Below, piece after piece: positions 19,411 through 29,710 of a DNA stretch of 64,000 nucleotides. Every line of letters begins with the position of its first letter. Positions within the stretch are counted from its first letter, which is position 1. The notes below the pieces were generated by a model. That model saw nothing but the letters and a program-made list of their open reading frames with translations. It did not search any database and was not told the DNA's origin. Origin of the DNA: Piromyces finnis (taxonomy: Eukaryota; Neocallimastigomycota; Neocallimastigomycetes; Neocallimastigales; Neocallimastigaceae); the NCBI GenBank assembly GCA_002104945.1, contig MCFH01000015.1, positions 476,501-540,500 of the forward strand, in the 5' to 3' direction. The position numbers and the translations under genes were made by a program.

Positions 19411-20714
19411 TTAAACATAATTATTATTGGGATGGTGGAAAATAAAAAGGATTTGAAGTAAAAATAATTGAAAATAATATTGATAAAACTTTTTTATAAT
19501 TTCTTGATTTGGAAAATAATGATAATAAACATTTGGATCTATTATATTATAAGTATCCTTTGAATCATTGGTATTATTTATATTATAAACTGTGTATAAT
19601 AAATTTGGATTCATTACAGTAATATTATAATCATTATCTAAATTTATAGTATTAATATTGATATGTGATGTTAATGAGGAATTATCTGATGGCACTTTTG
19701 TAAAAGTCTGATTATTAGAAAAGTTATTTTGTGGTTCTAGCAAATTCAAAGTATTCAAACTACCATAACCACTATTTGGATTGAAATCAGTATTGATATT
19801 CTGAGAATCATAATTATTACCAATATTGTCATAGGAAATATCTGATGGCACTTTTGTAAAAGTCTGATTATTAGAAAAATTATTTTGTGAATTTAAATTA
19901 TTATAAGGATCATTTAATCCCTCATTGCCAATATTTGAAAGAGTAATATTATTGAATGATTGAGGTGATTGGAAATCATTAAATCATTGTTGGTTATTTT
20001 TTCAACATGACTATTTTCATCTTGATTAAAAATATTGCATTTGAAAATTTTAATAGGAAATTGACCATTTTCTAATGATTTTAAATAATAAAATATTTCA
20101 TTGCTTTTCCCCTTTTTATATAATATAAAGTATTTTTTCATTTTAGTAGTACTTCCTTTAGTCCCTTTAAAGAGTCTTTTCGAACTTATCGTAGAAAAGG
20201 GTTCCCCAACATATATATCTGTATCATTACTTACAATGAAATGATATATGTAGAAACCCTTTTTTTTGTTAGTATTTGGTGATATCATTATTTCTTTTTT
20301 TAGCTCCATTAAATTGTATAGTTTCATAGATCTATCTAAATCATGGATAGACATTTTTGTAATTTTTGAAGAAATTTTAGCAATAGTTTCATCATTTCTT
20401 GAGGTGACATTTAATCTTACTAACCACAGAAATTCAAACCCTTCACATGCTTCTTTTGTAAATTTAACCCCTTCACTATTTGATTCTATATAAGGAATCC
20501 TTTTCAAATATTCTTCATTTTTCGTCAGGGAAAGAGGTTTTTTGCATTTTTTTTTCATTTCATTTAAATTTTTGATTATATTTTTTTGAGATTTATGACC
20601 TTTAAAAAAATCTCTATCTGAATAACATGTAAGATGGGTGTCAGTGTATTCTAATGATTTATAATTTTTATAATATTCTTTTATTATATTAATTAAAGTA
20701 TATCTAATATTCAT
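19411..20714 (-). pseudogene. Lineage-specific-looking gene split by a frameshift
   Basis: Two frames adjoin on the minus strand. The upstream one (20714 to 19914, 266 residues) starts at an ATG in an A-rich context. The downstream one covers roughly 19985 to 19411. The frame changes exactly where the plus strand carries AAATCATT twice in a row (19973-19980 and 19981-19988). Removing one 8-base copy joins the frames without a stop, into one protein of about 430 residues. The N-terminal part is a mixed globular sequence. A stretch GFYIYHFIVSNDTDIYVGE faintly resembles a GIY-YIG nuclease core, but key residues cannot be confirmed, so no function is assigned. The C-terminal part is Asn/Ser/Thr-rich and contains the unit NNFSNNQTFTKVPSD twice. 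It may be a recent pseudogene, an assembly error or two proteins. Confidence 0.55.
19684..19889. repeat. Direct repeat, about 49 bases twice, 156 bases apart
   Basis: A copy starting at 19684 and a copy starting at 19840 (ATCTGATGGCACTTTTGTAA...) are identical over about 49 bases except for one G/A difference. The offset of 156 bases is exactly 52 codons, so the repeat keeps the frame. It encodes NNFSNNQTFTKVPSD in both copies of the minus-strand gene. Confidence 0.9.
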
Positions 20715-22053
20715 TTTATTTATAATATTAGTTATAAATTATTAAATAAAAAAATAACTTTTAAATTCGTAAAACTTATAAATATGAAAAATAAATAAAG
20801 AAAGAAAGAAAAGTGTAATGAAATAATTCTTAATTTATATAACACATAAAAATCATAAAAATATGAAGTATAGATGGATAATCCAACAAATGTAAAATTA
20901 AATTTATATATTTATATATGTTATTTATTACTATTAATATAGAACAATATATAATACAATATTTTATTATATATTTTATTATATATCTTAATTTATTTAA
21001 TATATATTACCTATATATTAAATAAATTAGGATAATAAAGAGTTTCACTATAAATTTATTGGCTATTTAATTTTTATATTCAATCAATATAATAATATAA
21101 AAACTTACTATATTGTATAATAAATAATGTCTTTATTTATATAGTAAGTAAATTTATATGTTTTTTCTTTTGTAATTACAATTCATAAGTTTTTTTTTTT
21201 ATTTATTAAATAAAACTCTTAAATAAAATAAAAAAATAAAAAACCATAGTCATTTTTATTTACACTGTAGATAAAATAAAATAACTGATTTAATTATAGG
21301 TATGATGAAAGAGAGGATAAAAACTCCATAATCATATCATGTCCAAATCTATAATTATTTTAAAATTTTAAAAAAAATTTTAAAAATTTTAAAAAAAAAA
21401 TTTAAATTTCAAAATTTTAATTTTCGACCTGTTTGGGTATACTTATATATAAAATAAGTACAATGTGTAGAAATATCATTTTATTCTTTTTTTTTCTATT
21501 TTATTCTTTTTTTTTTCTATTTTATATTTTATTCGTTTTTTATCGTTGTTATGGTTGTTACTTGTAAATATAAATATAAATCATTAAGTCCATTTTTAAG
21601 ATATTTAAAATTAATTTAGAATATATTAAAAATTGATTTACAGCTTAATTTAAAATTTATTTTGATTATATATATTTAAATTATATATATTATCAATCAA
21701 TTTATAATATATTTATTTTAATACTATTTATTTCTCTAACAGTTATTTAATTTATTACTAAAACTTTAATTCTTATCAAAAAATGGTACCTTTAAAAAAT
21801 TAAAATTTATTAATTAGTTTGACCAAAAAAAAAAGTTGAAATTTATTAGTAAGTATACCCAAAAAAAAAAATCATAATAAAATAATTATACTAATATTTA
21901 TTATTATTTTTTATATTTTTTTCATTTTAATGTTAATAATTATCTTAGATTATTAAACATTTTTAATAAAAAATAAAATATAAATATTAATTATGATAAT
22001 AGAATTAAATATTAATGTATTTTTTTTTTGAATATTATTGAGTTAATACGATA
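20715..22053. other. Intergenic, no gene seen
   Basis: About 1.3 kb of AT-rich DNA lies upstream of the minus-strand gene at 20714. Dense alternating A and T blocks occur at 21358-21415. No coding frame, RNA gene or clear site was found. The promoter for the minus-strand gene should lie at its left end. Confidence 0.5.
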
Positions 22054-22182
22054 ATGTTTCAGGAATTCACATCCATTTATATTGTTGAAAATGAATATAA
22101 AATTATCAGTGAAGCTGAAATGAAGGATCAAAATTCAAGTATGGTATATTATCTTGATATTATTCCCGGATTTTTTCATTAG
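22054..22182 (+). other. Short 42-codon frame, possible gene fragment
   Basis: A short ATG-to-TAG frame with protein-like composition (MFQEFTSIYIVENEYKII, later MVYYLDIIPGFF) stands in otherwise non-coding DNA. It has no recognisable family, no neighbouring exon that I can link, and no homopolymer bias. It may be the relic of a larger gene, one exon of an unseen gene, or chance. Confidence 0.25.
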
Positions 22183-23257
22183 ATTCTTGAAAAACTTTTT
22201 TTATTGAAATAAAAAAATTACTATATATAAACACTTTATGAATTTCTTTATATACATATTTGTTAGCTAAAAATATATAAAAAATTAATGTTAACAAGAA
22301 TTATTAATACAAAATTAAAAATAATATATAATTTATTGATTGATTTCTCTAATTTCTACTATTATTATTACAATAAAGAGTTTTTCGAGTTTTTTTTACA
22401 ATAATAATAAATCTTTAAATAATGTACATTATGATAATAAAATGTATTTGAAATGTAAAATAATAGATAATCTTGTATTAAAAAAAAAAAAGAATTATAT
22501 TATATTAGTGTATGGTTTTACATTAAAAAAACGTATATATAATGAAAAATTACAGTTATTGATCATTAAACACTAATTTTTTTTTATTTTATTTTAACAA
22601 TTAAAATTTAAACTATTTTTCATCTTTAAATTGACATGAAAAAAAAAAATTTTTTTTTTTTCTGATAAAATGTTTAAAAACCTAAAATATTAAAATTTTA
22701 ATTAAATTAATGGATGATTATATACAAAATATTGAAAGTTTAATTTTTTCTATATTTTATGTATAAAATAAATATACCCACCTTTTTTAATTATTGGAAA
22801 AAAAGAAAAGTATAAATACTAAAATAACTTTGGATAAAAAAAATGATTTTTTTTTTTTTACCAAAAAACAACTGGAATAAGCTAATCCAGTAGATGATAT
22901 CCCATGAAAAGATTAAACCAAAACAATAACAATATAGGATCATTTTATCATAATTTATTTTTATTTCTTTTATTTTTGTTTCTATTTTTTTTTTTTTTTT
23001 TTTTTTTTTTTGTACTAAAAATGGTTTTATTGATGATGAATATACATAATTATATAAAAACACATTTTTTATAAAGAAAAAAGTATAATTCTTTTTTTTT
23101 TTTTTTCAAAAAAAAAAAAAAATTGACATTGATATAAACGATGATGATGATGATGATAATAGAATTATATAATTTAAAAAAAATTTTTTTAAATAAATAT
23201 TAAAAGATAAAAAAAAAAATTATTATTTAATGGTGGTAAATGAATAATGAATTGAAA
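22183..23257. other. Intergenic, no gene seen
   Basis: AT-rich DNA lies downstream of the sirtuin gene. It holds poly-T around 22988-23011 and 23092-23106 and a GAT run at about 23139-23156. Short frames here are dominated by Lys, Asn, Ile and Phe codons and are not supported. Confidence 0.5.
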
Positions 23258-26200
23258 TCAAGGAGATGATAATGGAGGTGAAGAACATGAAGAAGAAGAT
23301 AAAGAATAAGAGGAATAGCTTGTAGAAGAATAGGTTGAAGAAGACGACGATTCCGGTAGAGAGGTAGTTTTCAATTTTTTTGATGGTTGAACAACTTCTG
23401 TTTCTAATGGTAAACTATAAAATCTATCAGAGTCACCTTCTTTTTCTTCTATCTCATTTTCTACATCAATACTATTCTCGGGTGATAAATACATGGTCAT
23501 TTTTAATTTGTTATTAATCTTAGTTTTTGGTGGAGTTGCGACTAATTCTTGTGAAATTTCAGAAGATGGTGTGTATATACCTTTTATTTTATAATCCTTT
23601 ACTTTTGATTTTTGTGATTCCTCTTCTTCAAGAAGAGTAAGTAGGGTTTTGCTATCCTCTAAACAACCGTCTTGACCAACAGGTAAACAATCTTTAAATT
23701 CATTGAATTGAGAATCCTCAGAGGTAGGGTTTTCTATTGATTTTACATCATTTTTTTCTTTACTGAAAGTGGCAGTGGTATCATTATCACTAATGCTTGT
23801 GAGAGAATACGTTAAATTATTATTGATAATCATATTTTTGGTTTCAAGTAAGGTTTGTATACTATTTCTTTTAATTTCATTAATTAAGGAATCCTTAAGG
23901 GCAGATGAACTAGCTATTGCGGTGGATATAGCAGCCTGGGTATTATTAATAGTAGTACTAATGGAATTACTAATATAATTCATGGTAGCTTCAATATCAA
24001 AATTTGATTCTGATTTTTGGTTATTCATACCACCATTTAGTGAATGATGATAGTAATTGGTGGAAGCTAACATTTTATTAGGAAGGGATACTCTTCGACT
24101 AATGGTATCTAACGATTCTTCAGAGGAAACTGAAATCAAGGAATCAGAAATGCTATTATTTTCACTTCTGAAAGAGGTCTCTAAACTATCCTGAGAATCC
24201 TTAAATTGATCATCATTTTCAAATTCATCATCCTCATTCTCAAGTTCATGATAACTAATGATCATGGATGAATTGTCTTGATCTGAGGCTGATTCATAAT
24301 TTTCTTGTTCATTATCTTTTACATTTCCCTTTTCCGTACCATAAACTACGGTAGAAGGAGCATTAGCAACCAATGAAGATGAAACGCTGCTTCTTTTCTC
24401 TGCTTCTAACACCGCCGTTGTTGTGGAGATACTAATATGTTTATCATGGGAAGAAAGACCAGTCGTTGACTCAATATTATTCTCTATTTCAGAGGAATTT
24501 AGAAAACTGCTTTTGGATAGGGATGGTAAACTTTTTCGTAGAATGGATTTTTTCTTTTTCAATTGGGTAAAGTTAATTTCGGTATTACTATCAGAATAGT
24601 TCGCCTTTTCGTGTGATGAGGGGATTTCTAATTTTTCTTCTGTCGTAACATAACTAGTTGAGTCACCATCACTAATTTTTTCTTTGGTATAGGTGGTGTT
24701 ACTGGTAAGTGTAGAATTATCGTTTTCTAAGGGATTAAAGGTATCCTTTGTGGTATCCTTATGGAGGGATCCATTATCACTTGGGATATATTCTTCTATT
24801 TCCTTTTTGATATCCGAATATAAATCTACCTCTTGAGTAAGACGTTCCTTTTCTTTTTCAAAAGTTTGAAGAAGTTTGTTTTTGAATCCAAGGTAACTTG
24901 CTAATTTCAAACAAATTTCATCACAATTACCTAAAGCAATGACATCCCGATTTATTATAACCTCTACATCGTCTGGATCATTAAATATGTCAAAATGATC
25001 AAGATTATAGGATAAACTACTACGACGTTGAGGCTTGTCACTTTCAAAAGCACTAACCATTGTTTTATTGATTAAAAGACGTGGAACATTATGTGCTACT
25101 TCGTTAACTAAACGGGATAATGGTTCTACTTTCAAGGAAGTACCGATAACCATTAATAAATCACATTTTGAAAAATCTTCTTTGGCACATTCACTCACCC
25201 TATCTGGAACAGGTTCACCAAAGAATGAAATTGCTGGTTTAACTAAACCATTACATCTTTCACATCTTGGTATGACAAATTTTTTGTTGATTGGGAAAAG
25301 ACGAGAGTATAACCATTTATAATCATAAGTTTTACGGCAACTTGGTTTATCCTTGGTCCCTACACAATAGGCATAATTAAAAGAACCATGGGTTTCTACA
25401 ATTTTATTATCCTCTATTCCACATATTCTTTCTAAACCATCAATATTTTGGGTATAGTTACGAAGTAATAAATTTCTATTTTGTAATTCCTTAATGAAAT
25501 AATGAGTGATTGTTGGTTTATAATAACCAGGATAGAATTGTCTAGCCATATGATAGAATGGTTCTGGGTTAACTTTGAAATATTCCAATGTAAAAATGGC
25601 TTCTGGATAAGGTAGATTATACTTTTTTAAATTTGAATAAAGACCCGTTTTAGGGGATCGGAAATCAGGAATGCCTGCATTAGTAGAGATACCAGCACCT
25701 GTCAAAATAATAATATTTCTTGCTTTATTACTTTTAATATAGTCCGCAATACCTTTCAAGGTAGTCTCCTTCAATATTTCTTTATTATAATCTTCAATAC
25801 CAAAAACATCATCCACACGAAGATCAAAAAGAGATGATAGTGCACCTACACTGCATTTAAATACAGAAGACATTGAATATTTAATAGGTCTAGAAAGATA
25901 TTTATTTCTAAAATTACTAATTTTTTTAGCACCATTAATGACATTATTCTTTTTTTGCTTTAATATTGATTTAGAGGAAGAAGGCTTGGATTCGTTTGAG
26001 ACAGTTTCTTCTGTTTCATTTGTTTCAACACTATCTGTAAAACTACTAACACTAGATCCCTTTAGAGATTCTGAACACTCATGATTACTATCCATTTTTT
26101 TTGTTATAGCTTTTGAATAACATTCATTGTTGGATTCTTCTTCCTCTCTTGAAGAAATTGCTGTTAAGGTGTTATCATTTGAGATTGAAAATGAATTTTC

Positions 26201-26857
26201 ACCAAAGTCAACATTCTCTAGTTCTTTAGTAACCATGAGATTCATTGGTTTTTGGGGGGTTTGTGAGTGATTTTCTATTTCATTTTTATGATGCGCATTA
26301 AATATGGATTGATCCTCATTGATAATTTGAAGATCTTTATTATAAAGATCTGATGATGATTCGTTTTTTAGATTATCCTTACCAGACTCTCCACTTTTAT
26401 CACTATTTGCAGTATTAGATGTTTTATGACTATTATTATTGGAAGCTTTTTTCGATGATTTTCCTTTTTTTGACTTTTTCGTTTTTACCGATGATATATT
26501 TTCTTTTTCATCTGGAAGAAATAGGGAAGCTTTTGCATCATATGAATTTTGTTTACGTATAGATGATATTAGATTTGCGATTTCTTTTTTAGATTCACAA
26601 TCAAGATTTGTTGTGAGATTATTATGATTATTAGTATAACATATACTATTACGTATTTTATTTTTTTTTGAAGGTGTATGTTGATATTCAGATATGGTAT
26701 TAATAGTATTGTATCTTTTTAAATATTTAATAGAAGTAGACTGCTTTTCATTTTTATTTTTTCGTAGTTTTGGGTTTATCTTTTCCTCTATTGGATTTGT
26801 TTTTTGAGTATTATTCAATGTATCCAACGATGAATAATAATTTTTATTTGTTTCCAT
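23258..26857 (-). CDS. Sir2-family NAD-dependent protein deacetylase (sirtuin) with long low-complexity arms
   Basis: This single exon of 1199 codons encodes a sirtuin, which removes acetyl groups from lysines using NAD. The catalytic core spans roughly residues 370-660. It contains the NAD loop TGAGISTNAGIPDFRSP (about 385-401), TQNIDGLE, the catalytic His in ETHGSF (about 490), a first Cys pair C-X8-C (about 498 and 507), a second pair CERC (about 534-537), and FFGEPVP followed by IGTSLKVEPLS. These features fit the SIRT2/Hst2-like class I group. The first zinc pair is wider than the usual C-X2-4-C. The N-terminal arm (about 330 residues) is Ser/Asn/Lys-rich with KKSKKGKSSKK. The C-terminal arm (about 500 residues) is Ser/Glu/Asp-rich and ends in a Ser/Tyr run. 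Both look disordered. There are no introns, unlike most neighbours. The start is the first ATG, preceded by an A-rich leader. Confidence 0.92.
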   Translation of the reverse strand: METNKNYYSSLDTLNNTQKTNPIEEKINPKLRKNKNEKQSTSIKYLKRYNTINTISEYQHTPSKKNKIRNSICYTNNHNNLTTNLDCESKKEIANLISSIRKQNSYDAKASLFLPDEKENISSVKTKKSKKGKSSKKASNNNSHKTSNTANSDKSGESGKDNLKNESSSDLYNKDLQIINEDQSIFNAHHKNEIENHSQTPQKPMNLMVTKELENVDFGENSFSISNDNTLTAISSREEEESNNECYSKAITKKMDSNHECSESLKGSSVSSFTDSVETNETEETVSNESKPSSSKSILKQKKNNVINGAKKISNFRNKYLSRPIKYSMSSVFKCSVGALSSLFDLRVDDVFGIEDYNKEILKETTLKGIADYIKSNKARNIIILTGAGISTNAGIPDFRSPKTGLYSNLKKYNLPYPEAIFTLEYFKVNPEPFYHMARQFYPGYYKPTITHYFIKELQNRNLLLRNYTQNIDGLERICGIEDNKIVETHGSFNYAYCVGTKDKPSCRKTYDYKWLYSRLFPINKKFVIPRCERCNGLVKPAISFFGEPVPDRVSECAKEDFSKCDLLMVIGTSLKVEPLSRLVNEVAHNVPRLLINKTMVSAFESDKPQRRSSLSYNLDHFDIFNDPDDVEVIINRDVIALGNCDEICLKLASYLGFKNKLLQTFEKEKERLTQEVDLYSDIKKEIEEYIPSDNGSLHKDTTKDTFNPLENDNSTLTSNTTYTKEKISDGDSTSYVTTEEKLEIPSSHEKANYSDSNTEINFTQLKKKKSILRKSLPSLSKSSFLNSSEIENNIESTTGLSSHDKHISISTTTAVLEAEKRSSVSSSLVANAPSTVVYGTEKGNVKDNEQENYESASDQDNSSMIISYHELENEDDEFENDDQFKDSQDSLETSFRSENNSISDSLISVSSEESLDTISRRVSLPNKMLASTNYYHHSLNGGMNNQKSESNFDIEATMNYISNSISTTINNTQAAISTAIASSSALKDSLINEIKRNSIQTLLETKNMIINNNLTYSLTSISDNDTTATFSKEKNDVKSIENPTSEDSQFNEFKDCLPVGQDGCLEDSKTLLTLLEEEESQKSKVKDYKIKGIYTPSSEISQELVATPPKTKINNKLKMTMYLSPENSIDVENEIEEKEGDSDRFYSLPLETEVVQPSKKLKTTSLPESSSSSTYSSTSYSSYSLSSSSCSSPPLSSP

Positions 26858-29380
26858 TTTTGTTTTATTATTATGCTTAAGAATTAATATTTATATAGGT
26901 ATTAAATAATAAAAGTAAAATAAAAAATATATATATATATTAAAAATAATAATAATAATAAGGAAAGAAAATAGAATGATACAATGTGAAATAAAATATT
27001 TATATTAAACTTTATAAATTTATAATTATTAATATTGTCATTTATATGAATAAAGTAATTTGTGAGGATAATTTAACCATTTTTTTTTTTTTTTGTATTT
27101 TAAAAAGTTTTATTTTTTTTATACATAATAGAATAATAAAAAAGAAAATATATATTTATCAATAAATGTATTTTTAATTGCTTTATAATTTTATGTTACA
27201 AATCAAAATAGAAAAATGTTTTTATACCTTTAAATTTTTTTTAAAAGTGTTGTTTAAATACTTTTTTTTTTTTTTTTTTTTGGAAAAACAAAATAACAAT
27301 ACTTTTTCTTGTATTATAATGGCTATTGGTATATTGTATTAAATTTGTCTTTTCTTTATTATTATTATTACTACTGCTATTACTGTTAATTATTATTAAA
27401 TTTTTTTGGTTATAAAAAGAAAATAAATATGATAATAGATATTTCTTTTTAAATTTTAGTAATTGAAAGGGATTTTAAATTTTTATTTGGATACTAATTG
27501 TAATATTAGGTATTATTAAATTTTTAATAGATATGTATTTTTATTTATAGTTTACTATCTTAGAATGATGAGTAATATAACTTTTTTTTTTTTAGTCAAT
27601 TATTCCATTACTCTTCCTGTCATTTTCTTTTTTTTTTTTTTTTATACATTATTATCAATCATAAATTTTGATATTTCAAATAATAATTTTTGTGTCAATT
27701 ATTCATATCAAAGGTTATTAATAAAAATTTTTAATAAATAAAAAAAAAGGTTAGTAAAAAATGGGGAAGAAAAAAAAATTTTTTATTCTAAAAAATAAAA
27801 ATATTGTTAATATAAATAAAGTTTAAGAAATATAAACTTTAATACAAATAAAAAACTATTATTAATATGACTATTAAAGGAAATATATATAGTCTCAAAA
27901 AAAAATAAAAAAAGAAAAACGTGTTTTTATTACTTTAAAAGTTACCTTTTTTTTTCTCAAAAATATATCCAAAAAAAAAAAGATTTTATAAATATTTCTG
28001 GATATTGATAATTGTTCTTTTTTAATTAGATTCTTGGATATTGATAGAATACAGATAAAAAAACTATTAAATAAAAATTCTATTTTTTTTATATTTTTTA
28101 TTTTTATTTTGCTTTGCTTTGGTTTTTTTTTTTCGATTTTTATTATTGAATTTGAATATTTATTATGTTGTAAAGTAAATTGGGTTTTTAATTATTATTT
28201 ATTTTTTAATTTGTTTTATTTTTTTAAAATATAGGTTAATTGAGTTGCTCTCTATAATATTATCTTTTAGGTATTTTTTATATTTATGAAAATAAAAAAA
28301 AAATAATGATATTTTATAGTGTACTTTATAGTGACATTAAAAATATTACATTATTTTTTTATTTTTATTATTGGTTCTTAGCTTTGTAATTTATATTGTA
28401 ATTAATAACATTATTAAATTTAGGTGTTTCTATATAATAATTAATAAAAAGAAGGCAATATAGTAGAAAGAAAAGGAAATTGAAAAGAAAAAAAATAATG
28501 TTAATGTAAGGTATGTTTTAAAAAAAAGGGGTGGAATTAAGATATTATATAATGATAATAAAGAATAAATATATTTAATATGAAATTTCAATTTACAATT
28601 AATATAAGCTTTTCATTCAAATTTTATGTTTTATTGTTTATTATAATTATTTCTTTTTAAGATTAGGATAATGTCTACAAATGAAATATTATTCTTTTAA
28701 CAAAAAAAAGAAAGTAAAAAGAGCATTTATTTGATTTAAAAACAAATCTTAATAACTTTTTGTTATTATCATTTTATATATTTTTTATATATATTTTGTT
28801 TATTCATATATATAAAGTTTCAACATTCCTTTTTATTATTATTATTATTATTATTTCTTTTTTTTTTTTTTTTTTTAGAAAATTAAAAAAGAAAAAAGCT
28901 TTTTACTTTTACTTTTTACTTTTTGAAATTTTTAAAAATTTTTAAAAAAAATTAATAATTTATTAAAATTATCAAATAATTTTTTTTTCAATTGATTTTT
29001 TTTATTTTTTCTTTTGAATTTGATTTTTATTTTTTAATATATTTGCTAATATATTTTAGTAATTGAATTATATATTATTATATTATATCAAATCTTCCAT
29101 TTTTAATTTCTTTCAAAAAAAAAACTGACATTCTATTATTTATTATTTGAATCTTTTAAAATAATAGAAATTCACTTTTACCACTAATATTATTATATAA
29201 TTTTTTATCACTGAAAATAATAAAAAAAAAAAAATATTCTCTTTTGCTTTTTATTATATAAAAGATGAAAAGAAAAAAAAAAAGGTACACTTTAAAATTT
29301 AATTATTATAATTTAATATATTAATGAATATTAATTCAATTATAATATAATTAATATATTATTTAGAATATTGATTCAAT
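26858..29380. other. Gene-poor region upstream of the sirtuin
   Basis: About 2.5 kb of poly-T, poly-A and ATT-rich DNA. The first few hundred bases should include the sirtuin promoter and 5' leader. Frames in the remainder are Phe/Ile/Tyr/Lys runs from homopolymers and are rejected as genes. Confidence 0.5.
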
Positions 29381-29710
29381 CAATATATATTATGAATTAA
29401 CTATTGATGTACAAATCTTGTCTAACCATTCTTTTTTTAAAAGAATTTCATGTGACATTTCCTTATTAGGTCTTGGTAGTTTCGTAATAATTTTAATATA
29501 AATCATGTGATATGATCTGGGATAAACTTTATGTTGAATTTTATTTTGACAGACTGAGTTTCATTTTAAGATTTTCTTACTCTAAAAGTATAATTTCATA
29601 GTCAGTTTTAAATTTCTAATAGAAAGTTTTCTTTTTTACCTGTATAATACCTCTATTTTTTTTACTTTCCTACCATTGATTATTAAATAAACTTTGATTT
29701 TATATATCAT
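29381..29710 (-). pseudogene. Possible decayed minus-strand gene
   Basis: Reading the minus strand from an ATG at 29710 gives MIYKIKVYLIINGRKVKKIE, then a stop. A further protein-like stretch follows (KFKTDYEIILL), then two alternative frames across the same bases: SVKIKFNIKFIPDHIT, and IITKLPRPNKEMSHEILLKK followed by EWLDKICTSIVNS and a TAA near 29396. The changes of frame and the in-frame stops suggest a degraded small gene of unknown family. Short unrecognised introns are an alternative. The composition is more protein-like than the surrounding DNA, but support is weak. Confidence 0.3.

Noticed and set aside
25035-25322. 95-codon plus-strand frame
   Set aside because: It lies antisense to the sirtuin catalytic core.
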